A DNA stretch of 64,000 bases from Terrirhizobium terrae (GTDB taxonomy: Bacteria; Pseudomonadota; Alphaproteobacteria; Rhizobiales; Rhizobiaceae): contig NZ_CP104992.1 of the NCBI RefSeq assembly GCF_030323265.1, forward strand, positions 867,501 to 931,500. Direction: 5' to 3'. Both the position numbers and the translations under genes were made by a program. Below, in pieces: positions 29,189-39,392 of this stretch (position 1 is its first letter; each line of letters opens with the position of its first letter). The notes beneath the pieces are model-generated. The model had not been told where the DNA came from, did not search any database, and was given only the letters and a program-made list of their open reading frames with translations.

Positions 29189-31901
29189 ATGGTCAGCTTC
29201 GGCGGCATTGCCCGCAAATTGTTCGGCTCGGCCAATGAGCGCCGCGTCCGCGGTTACAATCCGAGACTCGAAAAGATCAATGCCATCGAGGAAACGACCA
29301 AGGCGCTGACCGACGAGCAGCTCGCCAACAAGACCGTCGAATTCCGCCAGATGCTGGCAGAGGGCAAGACGCTCGACGACATCCTGATCCCGGCCTTTGC
29401 TGTCGTGCGCGAGGCTTCCCGCCGCGTTCTCGGCATGCGGCCCTTCGACGTCCAGCTGACCGGCGGCATGATCCTGCATGACGGCGCGATCGCCGAGATG
29501 AAGACCGGTGAAGGCAAGACGCTGGTCGGCACGCTGCCCGTCTATCTCAACGCCTTGTCCGGCAAGGGTGTCCACGTCGTTACCGTCAACGACTACCTCG
29601 CTCAGCGCGACGCCGGCATCATGAGCCGCCTCTACGGTTTCCTCGGCCTTTCGACCGGCGTGATCATGCACGGCCTGTCCGACGAGGAACGCCGCGAGGC
29701 CTATGCCTGTGACATCACCTACGCGACCAATAACGAGCTCGGCTTCGACTTCCTGCGCGACAACATGAAGTATGAGCGCGGCCAGATGGTTCAGCGCGGC
29801 CACAACTATGCGATCGTCGACGAAGTGGACTCGATCCTGGTCGACGAGGCGCGCACGCCGCTGATCATCTCCGGTCCGCTCGACGACCGCTCCGATCTCT
29901 ACACGACGATCGACGCGTTCATTCCGCTCCTGTCGCCTGAAGACTACGAGATCGACGAGAAGCAGCGCTCCGCCAATTTTTCCGAAGACGGCACGGAAAA
30001 GCTGGAAAACCTGCTGCGCCAGGCCGGCCTGCTGAAGGGCGAGATCGCTTTACGACGTCGAAAACGTCGCGATCGTTCACCACATCAACAACGCGCTGAA
30101 GGCCCACAAGCTGTTCTCGCGCGACAAGGACTACATCGTCCGCAACGGCGAGATCGTCATCATCGACGAATTCACCGGCCGCATGATGCCCGGTCGCCGC
30201 TTCTCCGAAGGCCAGCACCAGGCGCTGGAAGCCAAGGAAAAGGTGCAGATCCAGCCGGAGAACCAGACGCTCTCCTCGATCACCTTCCAGAACTATTTCC
30301 GCATGTATTCCAAGCTTGCCGGCATGACCGGCACGGCGCAGACGGAAGCGGAAGAATTCGGCAATATCTACAAGCTCGAAGTGGTGGAAGTTCCGACCAA
30401 CCTGCCGATCGCCCGTATCGACGAGGACGACGAGGTCTACCGAACCTTCGAGGAAAAGTTCCAGGCGATCATCGTCGAGATCAAGGCCGCCCACGAGCGC
30501 AACCAGCCGGTTCTCGTCGGCACCACGTCGATCGAGAAGTCGGAAATCCTGGCGACCATGCTGCGCCAGTCGGGCTTCGAAAAATTCAACGTGCTGAACG
30601 CCCGTTACCACGAGCAGGAAGCCTATATCGTATCCCAGGCCGGCGTGCCGGGCGCCGTCACGATCGCCACCAACATGGCCGGTCGCGGTACCGACATCCA
30701 GCTCGGCGGCAATGTCGACATGCGTCTCGAGCGTGAGCTCGAAGGCATCGAGGACGAAGCCGAGCGCGACGCGAAGGAAGCGGCCATCCGGGCGGAAATC
30801 AAGGTGCTGAAGGCCAAGGCGCTCGAGGCCGGCGGTCTCTACGTCATCGCCACCGAGCGCCACGAAAGCCGCCGTATCGACAACCAGCTGCGCGGCCGTT
30901 CGGGCCGTCAGGGCGACCCGGGTCGTTCGAAATTCTACCTGTCCCTCCAGGACGACCTGATGCGCATCTTTGGCTCCGACCGCATGGACGGCATGCTGCA
31001 GAAGCTTGGCCTCAAGGAAGGCGAAGCGATTGTCCATCCGTGGATCAACAAGGCGCTGGAACGCGCCCAGAAGAAGGTCGAGGCCCGCAACTTCGACATT
31101 CGTAAAAACCTTCTGAAATATGACGACGTCACCAACGACCAGCGCAAGGTGATCTTCGAGCAGCGCCTCGAAGTGATGGATTCCGAGGACGTCTCGGAAG
31201 CCGTCGAGGACATGCGCACCGAGGTGATCGAGGTTATCGTCGCCAAACATATACCTGAGCGCGCCTATGCCGAACAGTGGAACGGCGCCGGCCTGCATCA
31301 GGACGTGGAGCGCCTGCTCGACCTCAACCTGCCGATCGAGGACTGGGTCAAGGAAGAGGGTATCGGCGAAGACGATATCCGCGAGCGCATCACCCAGGCC
31401 GCCGATGCTTCCGCCAAGGACCGTCGCGACCGTTTCGGCGCCGACGTCATGAACTATGTCGAACGCTCGATCCTCCTGCAGACGCTGGATCACCTGTGGC
31501 GCGAGCATATCGTCAACCTCGACCACCTGCGCTCCGTCATCGGCTTCCGCGGCTATGCCCAGCGCGATCCGCTGCAGGAATACAAGGCCGAGGCCTTCGA
31601 GCTGTTCCAGGCGCTGCTCGCCAACCTGCGCGAGGCCGTCACCGCCCAGTTGATGCGCGTCGAGCTCGTCCAGAACCCGCAGGCACCCGAACCGCCGCCG
31701 GTCTATGAGGAACATCACCTCGACCCGCTGACCGGCGAGGATCAGGTGACGGGCCGCAGCGGTCAGGACTTCATCGCTGCCCCCGCCGAACGCCGCCCGG
31801 AAGACCCGTCCACCTGGGGCAAGGTCGGCCGCAACGAGAACTGCCCCTGCGGTTCCGGCAAGAAGTACAAGCATTGCCACGGCGCATTCGAGCAGGCCTG
31901 A
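29189..31901 (+). CDS. secA: preprotein translocase ATPase SecA, frame break near 30044
   Basis: SecA drives proteins through SecYEG. The N-terminal part has [19 protein letters not shown], Walker [10 protein letters not shown] and [16 protein letters not shown]. The second part has [34 protein letters not shown] and [13 protein letters not shown]. The C-terminal zinc tail is [14 protein letters not shown]. One extra base near 30044 (GAGATCGCTTTAC) shifts the frame. Removing it gives [20 protein letters not shown] and a 903-residue protein, the normal size. SecA is essential, so the break is almost certainly not biological. A terminator follows. Confidence 0.96.
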
Positions 31902-31932
31902 GGCCAGTTCGACCCTGTAGCAAGATCGATTG

Positions 31933-31960
31933 ACGCCGCCTTCAAGGGCGGCGTTTTCGT
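31933..31960 (+). terminator. terminator of secA
   Basis: ACGCCGCC-TTCAA-GGGCGGCGTTTTCGTTT is an 8-bp GC hairpin with a U-rich tail 31 bases after the secA stop. Confidence 0.85.
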
Positions 31961-32077
31961 TTGGTCTGGACCATGCCGGTTAACGGCTGTAACTGTGCGG
32001 AAGAACCGTTTCTTAACCTTGCCATGGCAGGGTCCACCGATTGTTTGTGCGGGATTAAAGAGCATCGCGTGCCCCTC

Positions 32078-33487
32078 ATGGCGGTCATCGAAACAGTGGA
32101 AAGACTGCTCCCGCCAAGCCTGCGCGCCCGGGTCGCACCACTTGTCGGCAAGGTCGTCACCGCGCTGACCGACAAGGGCGAGACGGCACGCGCGCAGCGC
32201 CAGGCCCTGACCGCCTTCGCCATCCGCATCGCCAGCGCCGCCATCGCCTTCCTGTCGCAGATCCTGCTTGCCCGCATCATGGGCGAGTTCGAATACGGCC
32301 TCTATGCCTTCGTCTGGGTGATCGTCATCCTGGCCGGCAGCCTGTCCTGCCTCGGCTTCCACACCTCGATCATCCGCTTCTCGCATCTCTATGCCGCAGG
32401 CGGCGAGAACGGCATTCTGCGTGGGCTCAACATAGCCGCCTGCCTGATCGCGCTTGCCGCCTCCACCGCCTTCGGATGCCTCGGCTTCGCCTTCCTGTTT
32501 CTCTTCGGAGAGCATATCGAGCCCTATTACGTGGTCCCGGCCGGCATCGCGCTCTTCATCATCCCGATGATCGCCGTAGGCGACATTCTGGACGGCATGG
32601 CACGAACCCGCGGCTGGACCATCTCGGCACTCGGGCCGACTTACATCCTGCGCCCGATCCTGATCCTCACCTTCATGGCGACGGCATCGCTGACCGGCGC
32701 CCCGGCAAGCGCGAAGACGGCGATGATCGCCGCACTTGCTGCCACCTATGTGACGACCTTCGCCCATATCCTGCAGCTGACGCTCAGGCTTCGCGGCGTC
32801 TACGGAACCGCACCGCGCCGCTACCAGCTTGGTACCTGGCTGAAATATTCCCTGCCGCTCTTTCTGGTCGACGGCATCGGCTTCCTGCTGACCAATGCCG
32901 ACGTGGTCGTGGTCGGTCTCTACCTGCCACCGGATCAGGTCGGCATCTATTTCGCCGCGGCAAAGACGATCGTGCTCGTTCAGTTCGTCTATTTCTCGAT
33001 CAAGGCGGCTGCCGCACCGCGCTTTTCCGCCATCATCGCCGAAAACGACATGGCTGCGCTTGCGACCTTTGCCGGCGAAGCCGCCCGCTGGACCTTCTGG
33101 CCGTCGCTTGCGATCGGCATCTGCACGCTCGCGGCCGGCGAACTGCTGCTATCGCTTTTCGGACCGGCCTTCACCGAAGGCCACTGGCTGATGGCGATCC
33201 TGTTTGCCGGCATCCTCGCCAAGGCGTCGGTCGGCCCCGGTGAAGTGCTCCTGAACATGGCCGGCAAGCAGAACCTGTGCGTAGCGCTATATGCAGTTAC
33301 GCTTATGGTCGCGATCACCTTGAATGTGATCCTCATTCCGCTCTATGGTCTGACCGGGGCCGCCATATCGTCCGCCGGTGCGGTCATGGTGGAAGCCCTG
33401 CTGTTGCACGTCGCCGTCAAGCGCACGCTCGGCATCGTCCTCTTCGCCTTCGCCCGGCCCGACCCCAACCGTCCAGGAGCGACTTGA
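32078..33487 (+). CDS. polysaccharide biosynthesis flippase (Wzx/MOP type)
   Basis: The 469-residue membrane protein has about 12-14 hydrophobic helices and the N-terminal pattern IRIASAAIAFLSQILLARIMG followed by FEYGLYAFVWVIVILAGSLS. This is typical of Wzx-like flippases of the MOP superfamily, which move lipid-linked sugars across the inner membrane. The start MAVIETVERLL is the best ATG; a GTG three codons earlier is possible and a longer reading (31961) adds atypical Cys-rich sequence. The next gene starts 2 bases after its stop, so they form an operon. Confidence 0.85.
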   Translation: MAVIETVERLLPPSLRARVAPLVGKVVTALTDKGETARAQRQALTAFAIRIASAAIAFLSQILLARIMGEFEYGLYAFVWVIVILAGSLSCLGFHTSIIRFSHLYAAGGENGILRGLNIAACLIALAASTAFGCLGFAFLFLFGEHIEPYYVVPAGIALFIIPMIAVGDILDGMARTRGWTISALGPTYILRPILILTFMATASLTGAPASAKTAMIAALAATYVTTFAHILQLTLRLRGVYGTAPRRYQLGTWLKYSLPLFLVDGIGFLLTNADVVVVGLYLPPDQVGIYFAAAKTIVLVQFVYFSIKAAAAPRFSAIIAENDMAALATFAGEAARWTFWPSLAIGICTLAAGELLLSLFGPAFTEGHWLMAILFAGILAKASVGPGEVLLNMAGKQNLCVALYAVTLMVAITLNVILIPLYGLTGAAISSAGAVMVEALLLHVAVKRTLGIVLFAFARPDPNRPGAT

Positions 33488-33489
33488 CC

Positions 33490-34766
33490 ATGCGGATCCC
33501 GCCGTCGTCCGACGACATCGAGCAAGCCGATGCAGCCGGCTCAGCCAGCGAGCAGGCGCGTCGCGGCTCCCTGCCCGAAGCGGATCTTCAGCTGGCGATC
33601 GGCAGGACCGGGCGGGAGTTTTCCATCTATCCGGCGGCGCTCGGCTATGACCTGCAGGAGGAACTGGAGTTCCTGTCGCACCGCGCCATGGAGCCGAACA
33701 TCTTCTTCTCCGCCCGCCTGCTCGCCCCCGCCATGCCGCGGGTGGAAGACAAGCAGGTGCGGTTCGCCCTGATCCGCGACGACAACGGCAACCGCAGCCG
33801 GCTGCGTCTTTTGATGCCATTCACCGTCGAGAAACCCGGCTTTTCGGTCGGCGCTCCGATAATCCGCGCCTGGGCGAACCCGTTCGGCCCGCTCGGCACC
33901 CCGCTGGTCGATGCCGAGGACGCGGCCGAGACGATCGACAACCTGCTCGAAGTGCTGGTGTCGCCACGGGCGCGCATGCCGTCGATCCTGGTGTTTCCCG
34001 ACATTCGCCTGAACGGCCGTTTCGCCCAGCTCGCAAAGGCGGTCGCAGTCAGCCATGATCTGCCGATCGCACTGAGTGGAACCGTCCGCCGGCCGATGCT
34101 GGAAAGCTATGCCGATGGCGAAACCTATCTGAAGCAGGCGGTTTCCCCCATCACTACCGCGAAATGCGTCGCCAATGGCGTCACCTCGAGCGCCTTGGCG
34201 AAATGACCTACAACGTCGCCCGCCAGCCGGAGGAGGTGCGCCTTCGGATGGAGGAGTTTCTGGCGCTCGAGGCGAAAGGCTGGAAGGGCAAGAAACGCAC
34301 GGCGCTGATCAGCGACCGCTACCGCGCGGCATTCGCCCGCGAGGCGATCACCAATCTTGCCGAAATCGACGCCGTTCGCATCCACACCATCAATCTCAAC
34401 GGCCGGGCGATCGCCTCGATCGTCGTCTTCCTGATGGCCGGCGAAGCCTACACCTGGAAAACCGCCTATGATGAGAGCCTCGCCCAGCATTCGCCGGGCA
34501 AGCTGCTGATCATGAAGCTGACGGAATGGCATCTGGACGATGCCAATATCGTCCGCACCGATTCCTGCGCGGTGCCGGACCATCCGATCATGAGCCGGCT
34601 TTGGGAGGAGCGCGAGGAGATGGGCAATCTCGTGATCGGCTTGAAGCGCAATGCCGACCGTGACGTGCGTCAGGTCGCAGCCCAGCTGCATCTCTACCGC
34701 AATACCCGCAACATGGCGCGCATCCTACGCGAAAAGATCATGCAGTTGACGGGACGCGACGGGTAA
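33490..34766 (+). CDS. CelD/BcsL-type GNAT acetyltransferase, frame break near 34147
   Basis: The N-terminal part (MRIPPSSDDIEQADAAGSAS to YLKQAVS) and the C-terminal part (MRRQWRHLERLGEMTYNVAR to LTGRDG) are in different frames. They join as QAVSPHHYREMRRQWRHLE if one C is added to the run at 34144-34149, giving 425 residues. The C-terminal half (EFLALEAKGWKGKKRTAL, HTINLNGRAIASIVVF and KTAYDESLAQHSPGKLL) is the Acetyltransf_6 domain of CelD-like proteins, associated with exopolysaccharide or cellulose loci. Its position 2 bases after a flippase supports a polysaccharide modification role. Confidence 0.85.
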
Positions 34767-34793
34767 ATCTCGGGATCATTTTTCTGATACATG

Positions 34794-34830
34794 AAGCCCG
34801 GGGCCACACCGCAGCCCCGGGCTTTTCTTT
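34794..34830 (+). terminator. terminator after the CelD-like gene
   Basis: AGCCCGGGGC-CACACCGCA-GCCCCGGGCT followed by TTTCTTT forms a 10-bp hairpin with a T-rich tail, 27 bases past the stop. Confidence 0.85.
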
Positions 34831-34838
34831 GTCGAGGA

Positions 34839-35597
34839 TCAGCGCGACGCACTCATCTTCAGCATGCGGCACAGCTGCACCAACGCAGGATCATAGCCGC
34901 CGCCGGAAATCTGCGCGCAACGGGTCAGGAGCTGGCGCCGTTCAGCGGTGGACATGTTGTCAAAGGCTGCGCGTTGCGGCGCGGAGAGACCGCGCCCTCC
35001 GAGCCCGCCTGCACCGCTTCCGATGCCGCCACCGGCTCCAGCACCTCCCCCGACGCCGCCGCCAGTGCCGCCGCCGGAGCCTCCGCCGACAAGTTCACCG
35101 CCTATTCCGACCTGGATCCCGACGCCGGTTCCGCTGGTACCGCCCACGCGCGCCCCAAGGCCCGCATTGACGCCGTTGGAACCGCCGATGGACGCTGTCG
35201 CGCCCGCATCGATCCCGTTCGCCGTGCTGGCTCCCGCACCGGCATTCACGCCGCCACGACCTCCTATCGATGCCGAGGCGCCCGCGCCCAGCCCGCCGGA
35301 ACCGCCCGTGCCGGCGGCGTTTGAGCCACCAACACTCGCACCTGCTCCGACACCGCCGGAGCCTCCCAACGAAGCGCCGGCGCTGACGCCGCCGCGACTT
35401 CCGCCGATGCTGGCGCCCGCATTGGCACCATTGGCGCCGCCGATCGACGCGCCTACACCAAGCCCGCCATTGCCGCCGCTAATGCCGGCGTTTACTCCGT
35501 TGGCTCCACCAATCGATACGCTTTGTGCGACCACCGGCACCGAAAGGGCCGCTGCGACGCAAGTCGACACAAGCACCAAACTCAAAGACCTGTGCAT
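34839..35597 (-). CDS. exported Gly/Ala-rich repeat protein
   Basis: The 252-residue protein has a signal peptide (MHRSLSLVLVSTCVAAALSV, cut near VVAQ|SVS). About 150 residues of short repeats follow, built from GASIGG, GANGANAG and GGVGAGASVGG units. A pure Gly/Ser stretch comes next, then a non-repetitive C-terminus (APQRAAFDNMSTAERRQLL, RCAQISGGGYDPALVQLCRM) with two Cys. The repeats could form a beta-roll or a flexible surface layer. GGAGGAGAGTAAC before the ATG is a strong ribosome site. I know no function; related short Gly-repeat proteins are common in rhizobia. Confidence 0.7.
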   Translation of the reverse strand: MHRSLSLVLVSTCVAAALSVPVVAQSVSIGGANGVNAGISGGNGGLGVGASIGGANGANAGASIGGSRGGVSAGASLGGSGGVGAGASVGGSNAAGTGGSGGLGAGASASIGGRGGVNAGAGASTANGIDAGATASIGGSNGVNAGLGARVGGTSGTGVGIQVGIGGELVGGGSGGGTGGGVGGGAGAGGGIGSGAGGLGGRGLSAPQRAAFDNMSTAERRQLLTRCAQISGGGYDPALVQLCRMLKMSASR

Positions 35598-35788
35598 GTT
35601 ACTCTCCTCCATGTGGTCCGCACTCTGCGGGCCGACGACGACTATCAATGCGGATCAGGCCACTTTTGTTTCAGTGATTTCTAATATAAATATTCCCGGG
35701 GTTTAGCGCCCTCTACCGGAGCCGTTTGATGCGTGCGCCGAACTCGCACGCGGCTCGTTCTCGTGACGTGAATTCGCGCACTTCCTCC

Positions 35789-35816
35789 TTGCGCTTTCCC
35801 GACGGCGCATGATAGA
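35789..35816 (+). promoter_or_regulatory. probable promoter of tRNA-Leu
   Basis: TTGCGC (35789-35794) and GATAGA (35811-35816) are separated by 16 bases and lie 19 bases before the tRNA 5' end. The -10 box is a weak match, so the call is tentative. Confidence 0.35.
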
Positions 35817-35834
35817 GCGCTGAACACCTTCCGT

Positions 35835-35919
35835 GCCCCGTTGGCGGAATTGGTAGACGCGCCTGACTCAAAATCAGGTTCCGAAAGGAGTGCTGGTTCG
35901 ATTCCGGCACGGGGCACCA
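35835..35919 (+). tRNA. tRNA-Leu(CAA)
   Basis: The 85-base class II tRNA has acceptor stem GCCCCG/CGGGGC, discriminator A and encoded CCA. The anticodon arm is CCTGA-CTCAAAA-TCAGG, giving anticodon CAA for UUG codons. A long variable arm and the T loop GGTTCGATTCC are present. Its last 16 bases are the attachment site of the island that follows. Confidence 0.96.
35904..35919 (+). repeat. attL core direct repeat
   Basis: The 16-base CCGGCACGGGGCACCA forms the T-stem and acceptor end plus CCA of tRNA-Leu. It is identical to 47843-47858. The base before it differs (T here, G on the right), which sets the left edge of the identity. Confidence 0.9.
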
Positions 35920-35927
35920 AAAACTTA

Positions 35928-35998
35928 TAGGTAATTCAAATACCTACTGGTTTTTCAATAGGTTAAACTTCCATCTGCTACAGCGAACTGCTACAGCG
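35928..35998. promoter_or_regulatory. left-end repeats of the island, probable integrase/Xis sites
   Basis: TAGGTA (35928-35933) and TACCTA (35941-35946) form an inverted repeat 9 bases past attL. CTGCTACAGC occurs at 35975-35984 and 35988-35997, a 13-base period, just before the integrase ATG. The same decamer pair with the same 13-base period occurs at the right end (47759-47781) and is not part of any gene. This is the arrangement expected for arm-type binding sites of a tyrosine integrase. Confidence 0.65.
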
Positions 35999-36002
35999 AG
36001 GC

Positions 36003-37567
36003 ATGGAAGACGTGACCGTTTACCCTTGGTTGACCCTCAGAAATCGCACCTATTATCTCCGCGCCCCAGTGCCCGCAGACCTCCATGAGGTGCTGAAAAA
36101 GACCCAAATCTGGAAATCCCTAGGCACACAGGACCGTCGCAAGGCGATTGAGAAGCTGCGAATTGAGAGCGGCGTGGTCTCGGAGATGTTCGAAAAAGAG
36201 CGCCTGAGACTGGCACGTCTCAACGAGCCGCCGCTGGAGGAGCTGACGGAAGCCCAGCTCAAGATCATCGGGGATGTCTACTTCGCCCACCTTCTGGACG
36301 AGGACGAGGAACGGCGACTTGGCGGCTTCGAAGGCGATGATTTCGACAACGCAGCCGAATGGCTGGACACACTTGACCAAGAGAACCGCAGGGAGTTCGC
36401 TCGCGGTCAAATCTCCCCTTCATGCTGGACGAGGCAGCCGAGGTTCTGTCATGGGACGGCATTGAACTTCGACTGGTTGATAACTCGCCAAGCTGGCTGA
36501 AGCTGGTCAGGGCGATCTATCAGGCAAGGATCAAAGCCGATCAGGCGAAGCGACAGCGCAACATGGGCGATGTGATCGAGACCCCGAAGCCCGCTGTTGT
36601 GTCAGTCGAGAAGTCGCAGCCCAGCAAGCACACGCTGGAAGAGGCTAAGAATTTTTACATCACCGAGAAGGTGTCAGGCACTGAGTTCGCCCAGAAGAAG
36701 CGCAAGAACCGCCTAGACGCCATCACGCGCACCGTTAAGGCGGCCTTGGGCGAGATACCGGCTCTGCCAGATTGGACGGTCGATGATGCCTACAAGGTCC
36801 GAGACCACATGCTCGGGAAAGGCACACTCAAGCCGTCGTCCGTGCGCCGCGAGCTGAATGACCTGAAGGGCGTGTTCTCGCTCTACAAGGCAAAGAAGCT
36901 CAGGAGCATGGATAACCCGTTCGCTGGGCTGGACCTACCCAAGAGCGCCGTGTCCGACAAGGAGGCGAGAGAGCCGCTGCCTGCGGGTGTGGTCGCAGCT
37001 ACCCGCGCCAAGGTCTTGGAGAAGGCCAATCCCGACCTCAAGCTGATCTGGCGATTGTTGGAGGGGACCGGCTGCCGACTGGCCGAGATAACCGGCTTGA
37101 GACGGCAGGACATCGTTCTTGATAGCGAGACGCCGCATCTCCGCATTGTTCCCCACGAAGGAAGACGGCTGAAGAATGCCGCGTCGAAGCGGGATGTTCC
37201 GCTGGTAGGCGATGCACTCGCAGCCGCCACAGAGGCCCACAAAGCCTCGGAGGGAAGCGCCCATGCCTTTGCCCGATACTCAGGCCCAGTCGGCCCGAAC
37301 ACCGCATCCCAGTCGCTGATGAAGTGGCTGAGAACCGTCAGCACGGACCGGCTCCATGCCATCCACTCTTTGCGCCACAACATGGCTGACAGGTGTGACC
37401 TTGCGGGTGTCCATCCGACCGACAAGGCAGCGATACTGGGCCACCTCAATGCAGGTGCCAGTGAGAAGCATTACGGCTCCGCTTCGGTGAAGCTGGTGGG
37501 GCTTACGAGGGCGATGCGGAAAGCGTTCACAATCGATCGCCATGATAGCTCTGGCGGGCAAACGTAG
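36003..37567 (+). CDS. tyrosine recombinase integrase, frame break near 36416
   Basis: The N-terminal part (LTLRNRTYYLRAPVPADLHE, a DUF6538-like arm-binding domain) and the rest are in different frames. They join as RGQISPFMLDEAAEVLS if one C is added in TCCCC near 36416, giving 521 residues. The catalytic set is complete: Arg in GTGCRLAEITGL, Lys in RLKNAASKRDVPL, HxxR in HSLRHNMAD, His in ILGHLNAG and the nucleophile Tyr in EKHYGSASV. It starts 84 bases from the attL core and would catalyse integration into tRNA-Leu. If the break is real the island is locked in place; a homopolymer error is more likely. Confidence 0.9.
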
Positions 37568-37571
37568 AAGC

Positions 37572-38801
37572 TTAGTTAGCGGTTGCAAACATCGCCTGGA
37601 CGAACCTGTCCTTCTCGGCCGCTTGCGCTGGCGAATTGCCTCTAGTGAACACCAGCGTCCTCCAAGCGTTTCGTCCTGACACGACGATTGTGACCTCGAC
37701 TACACTGTCATTGGCCTTGATCGCTCTTCCAGTAGCACGCAGAGCAGGCATCCTCTGCACATATGTAGGCTGCCACTCCGACGTAATCGCCACGTCTGAA
37801 GCCACTGCATCCTTGATCGCCCGAGCATAAGCGGCGGCATCAACTCCAGCGGTGGGGAACTGTTCGTAGCCAAAAATTGCCTCGGCTAAGAGTTCGTTGG
37901 ACGCAAAGTAGAATGCCCGACCGCTGTTGGTCGCCATCTCCTCGGGCTGCCATGTTCGACCGATACTTGCGGGCTTGTTCGTGACTGGGTTGACCCACGT
38001 CTTGCTGGTTGTGAGGTTCCGGCTGCTTTGTTGCTCGTCCATCCGCAGCACGATGTTGCCAGCGAAAAGCGCGCTGACAATCACTATTGCCAATCCCAAC
38101 CTCATTTTCGATGGACTTGCGGTAACGACTGGAGCGCCCTCGTCATAGGTCGCTGCCTTACCCGCAGCTAAACGGCGATACTGGCGGACTTGCGTGAACA
38201 GGGCGACAAACGGAATGCCGAGACCGAGACCGGCCACCCAGACCCTCATCTCACGGCCCAAGAAAAAAGCGATACGGTTGCGTCCGTCGGCTACCGGGAC
38301 TTTCACACCCACGATAGCCTTGCCGGGTGTGTAACCTGTCAAGATCATGCAAAGCGCAGTCATCAGCATTGCGAGCGGCAGTACCAGAATGCCGAAGACC
38401 ACTGCATTCATCGTCATGAGTTGGAGATAGATGTCGGGCGCATACAGTACGGACCACAATCCGATGCCAAAACCCAAAAGCGGCACGAAGATAAGATTGT
38501 CGATGAACCGCGCCCAAAAACGTGGCCAAGGCCTCGATATCAGCACGATAGCAGGCTGCTGTGCGACTGGCTGGAAGGCGGGTGGCGGCAGCTTTGGTGG
38601 TTGGATCAAGGGCAAAGGCGGCGGCGTGACGAAGGCTTTCGCTAAGTCTGGATGGTCCTCGGCGTGCAGCCAGTTTTCCATCCCATCGCGCCAAACGTAG
38701 GTGTCGCGCTTGATAGCACCACTCTTGATTAATGAGCGCAGCTCGTCGTCGCCGACAGGCCCCTGCTGCCCCTGTCCTACGGCGTAGTACCAGTCTGTCA
38801 T
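37572..38801 (-). CDS. GYF_2-RDD membrane protein
   Basis: The 409-residue protein starts MTDWYYAVGQGQQGPVGDDE, a GYF_2 domain (~1-50). A Pro-rich linker (~65-90) follows, then an RDD domain with PRPWPRFWARFIDNLIFVPL and GYTPGKAIVGVKV and several membrane helices. One more helix (LGLAIVIVSALFAGNIVL) precedes a C-terminal soluble domain of about 150 residues, probably outside the membrane, that I cannot assign. RDD proteins are poorly known and some act in ion transport or stress. It lies opposite to the integrase with only 4 bases between the two stop codons. Confidence 0.8.
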   Translation of the reverse strand: MTDWYYAVGQGQQGPVGDDELRSLIKSGAIKRDTYVWRDGMENWLHAEDHPDLAKAFVTPPPLPLIQPPKLPPPAFQPVAQQPAIVLISRPWPRFWARFIDNLIFVPLLGFGIGLWSVLYAPDIYLQLMTMNAVVFGILVLPLAMLMTALCMILTGYTPGKAIVGVKVPVADGRNRIAFFLGREMRVWVAGLGLGIPFVALFTQVRQYRRLAAGKAATYDEGAPVVTASPSKMRLGLAIVIVSALFAGNIVLRMDEQQSSRNLTTSKTWVNPVTNKPASIGRTWQPEEMATNSGRAFYFASNELLAEAIFGYEQFPTAGVDAAAYARAIKDAVASDVAITSEWQPTYVQRMPALRATGRAIKANDSVVEVTIVVSGRNAWRTLVFTRGNSPAQAAEKDRFVQAMFATAN

Positions 38802-39146
38802 GAAATTCACCCCATAGCCCTCGAAGACGACAACTACCAAGAGGCGATAAAGGCGTAAAGCTGGTCGAAAATCGCACGCGGGCGAAGTTGCTGAAGCCAC
38901 GCAGGGCAGCGGCCGAGCGAGGCAAGGGCCAAATGTGAAACGTCGCTAGGGCTATCGCCACATCCGTTCAAAAAATCTCTTCAGGTTTTCTGAGGCCGAT
39001 CAACGGCTTATCGTCAAGAAATTCACCGGTGGTTATGTTATTGATTTTCATGAGATTTACGAGCTTGACGAACTATCTGATGCGGAGTCTAACAGCATCG
39101 TTCTGGCCGGAACGCATCACTTCAACCTCCCTCATGGACTTTCAGA
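38802..39146. other. divergent intergenic region in island, possible gene remnant
   Basis: This separates the leftward GYF-RDD gene from the rightward small genes, so promoters for both should lie here. From about 38950 one frame reads RFSEADQRLIVKKFTGGYVI followed by DFHEIYELDELSDAESNSIV without a start codon. It might be a decayed N-terminus or part of the next small gene broken by an indel. No clear repeat is present. Confidence 0.35.
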
Positions 39147-39392
39147 ATGTCTTTCCAGTTCGCCGCTTTCGGCCACCACATCGAAGTCGTTAACCGCTTC
39201 CCGCATGCCTTCTATATCTTCACAGACCGTCTTGAGTTCGCTTGGAGCCGGGAGGAATGGTTTCAGTCACCGTCTGGCAAGTGGCGGCATTGGGTCATCG
39301 AGAAGCGCCACGGCAGCGGCTCACAGGACACAGACGCCTTATTGCTGAAAATTCAGCAGCAAGCGGAGCCTTCAGAGGTGACCGCAGGATGA
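39147..39392 (+). CDS. small hypothetical protein
   Basis: The 81-residue ORF MSFQFAAFGHHIEVVNRFPH is rich in aromatic residues (FYIFTDRLEFAWSREEWF) and has no signal peptide or membrane helix. Its stop overlaps the start of the antirepressor-like gene (ATGA), which supports it as the first gene of a coupled pair. No clear ribosome site precedes it, and an open frame upstream (38950-39150) may belong to it if a base is missing. I do not recognise it. Confidence 0.45.
   Translation: MSFQFAAFGHHIEVVNRFPHAFYIFTDRLEFAWSREEWFQSPSGKWRHWVIEKRHGSGSQDTDALLLKIQQQAEPSEVTAG

Noticed and set aside
29919..31880. 653-codon open frame opposite secA
   Set aside because: Antisense shadow of secA; the true gene is recognisable throughout on the other strand.
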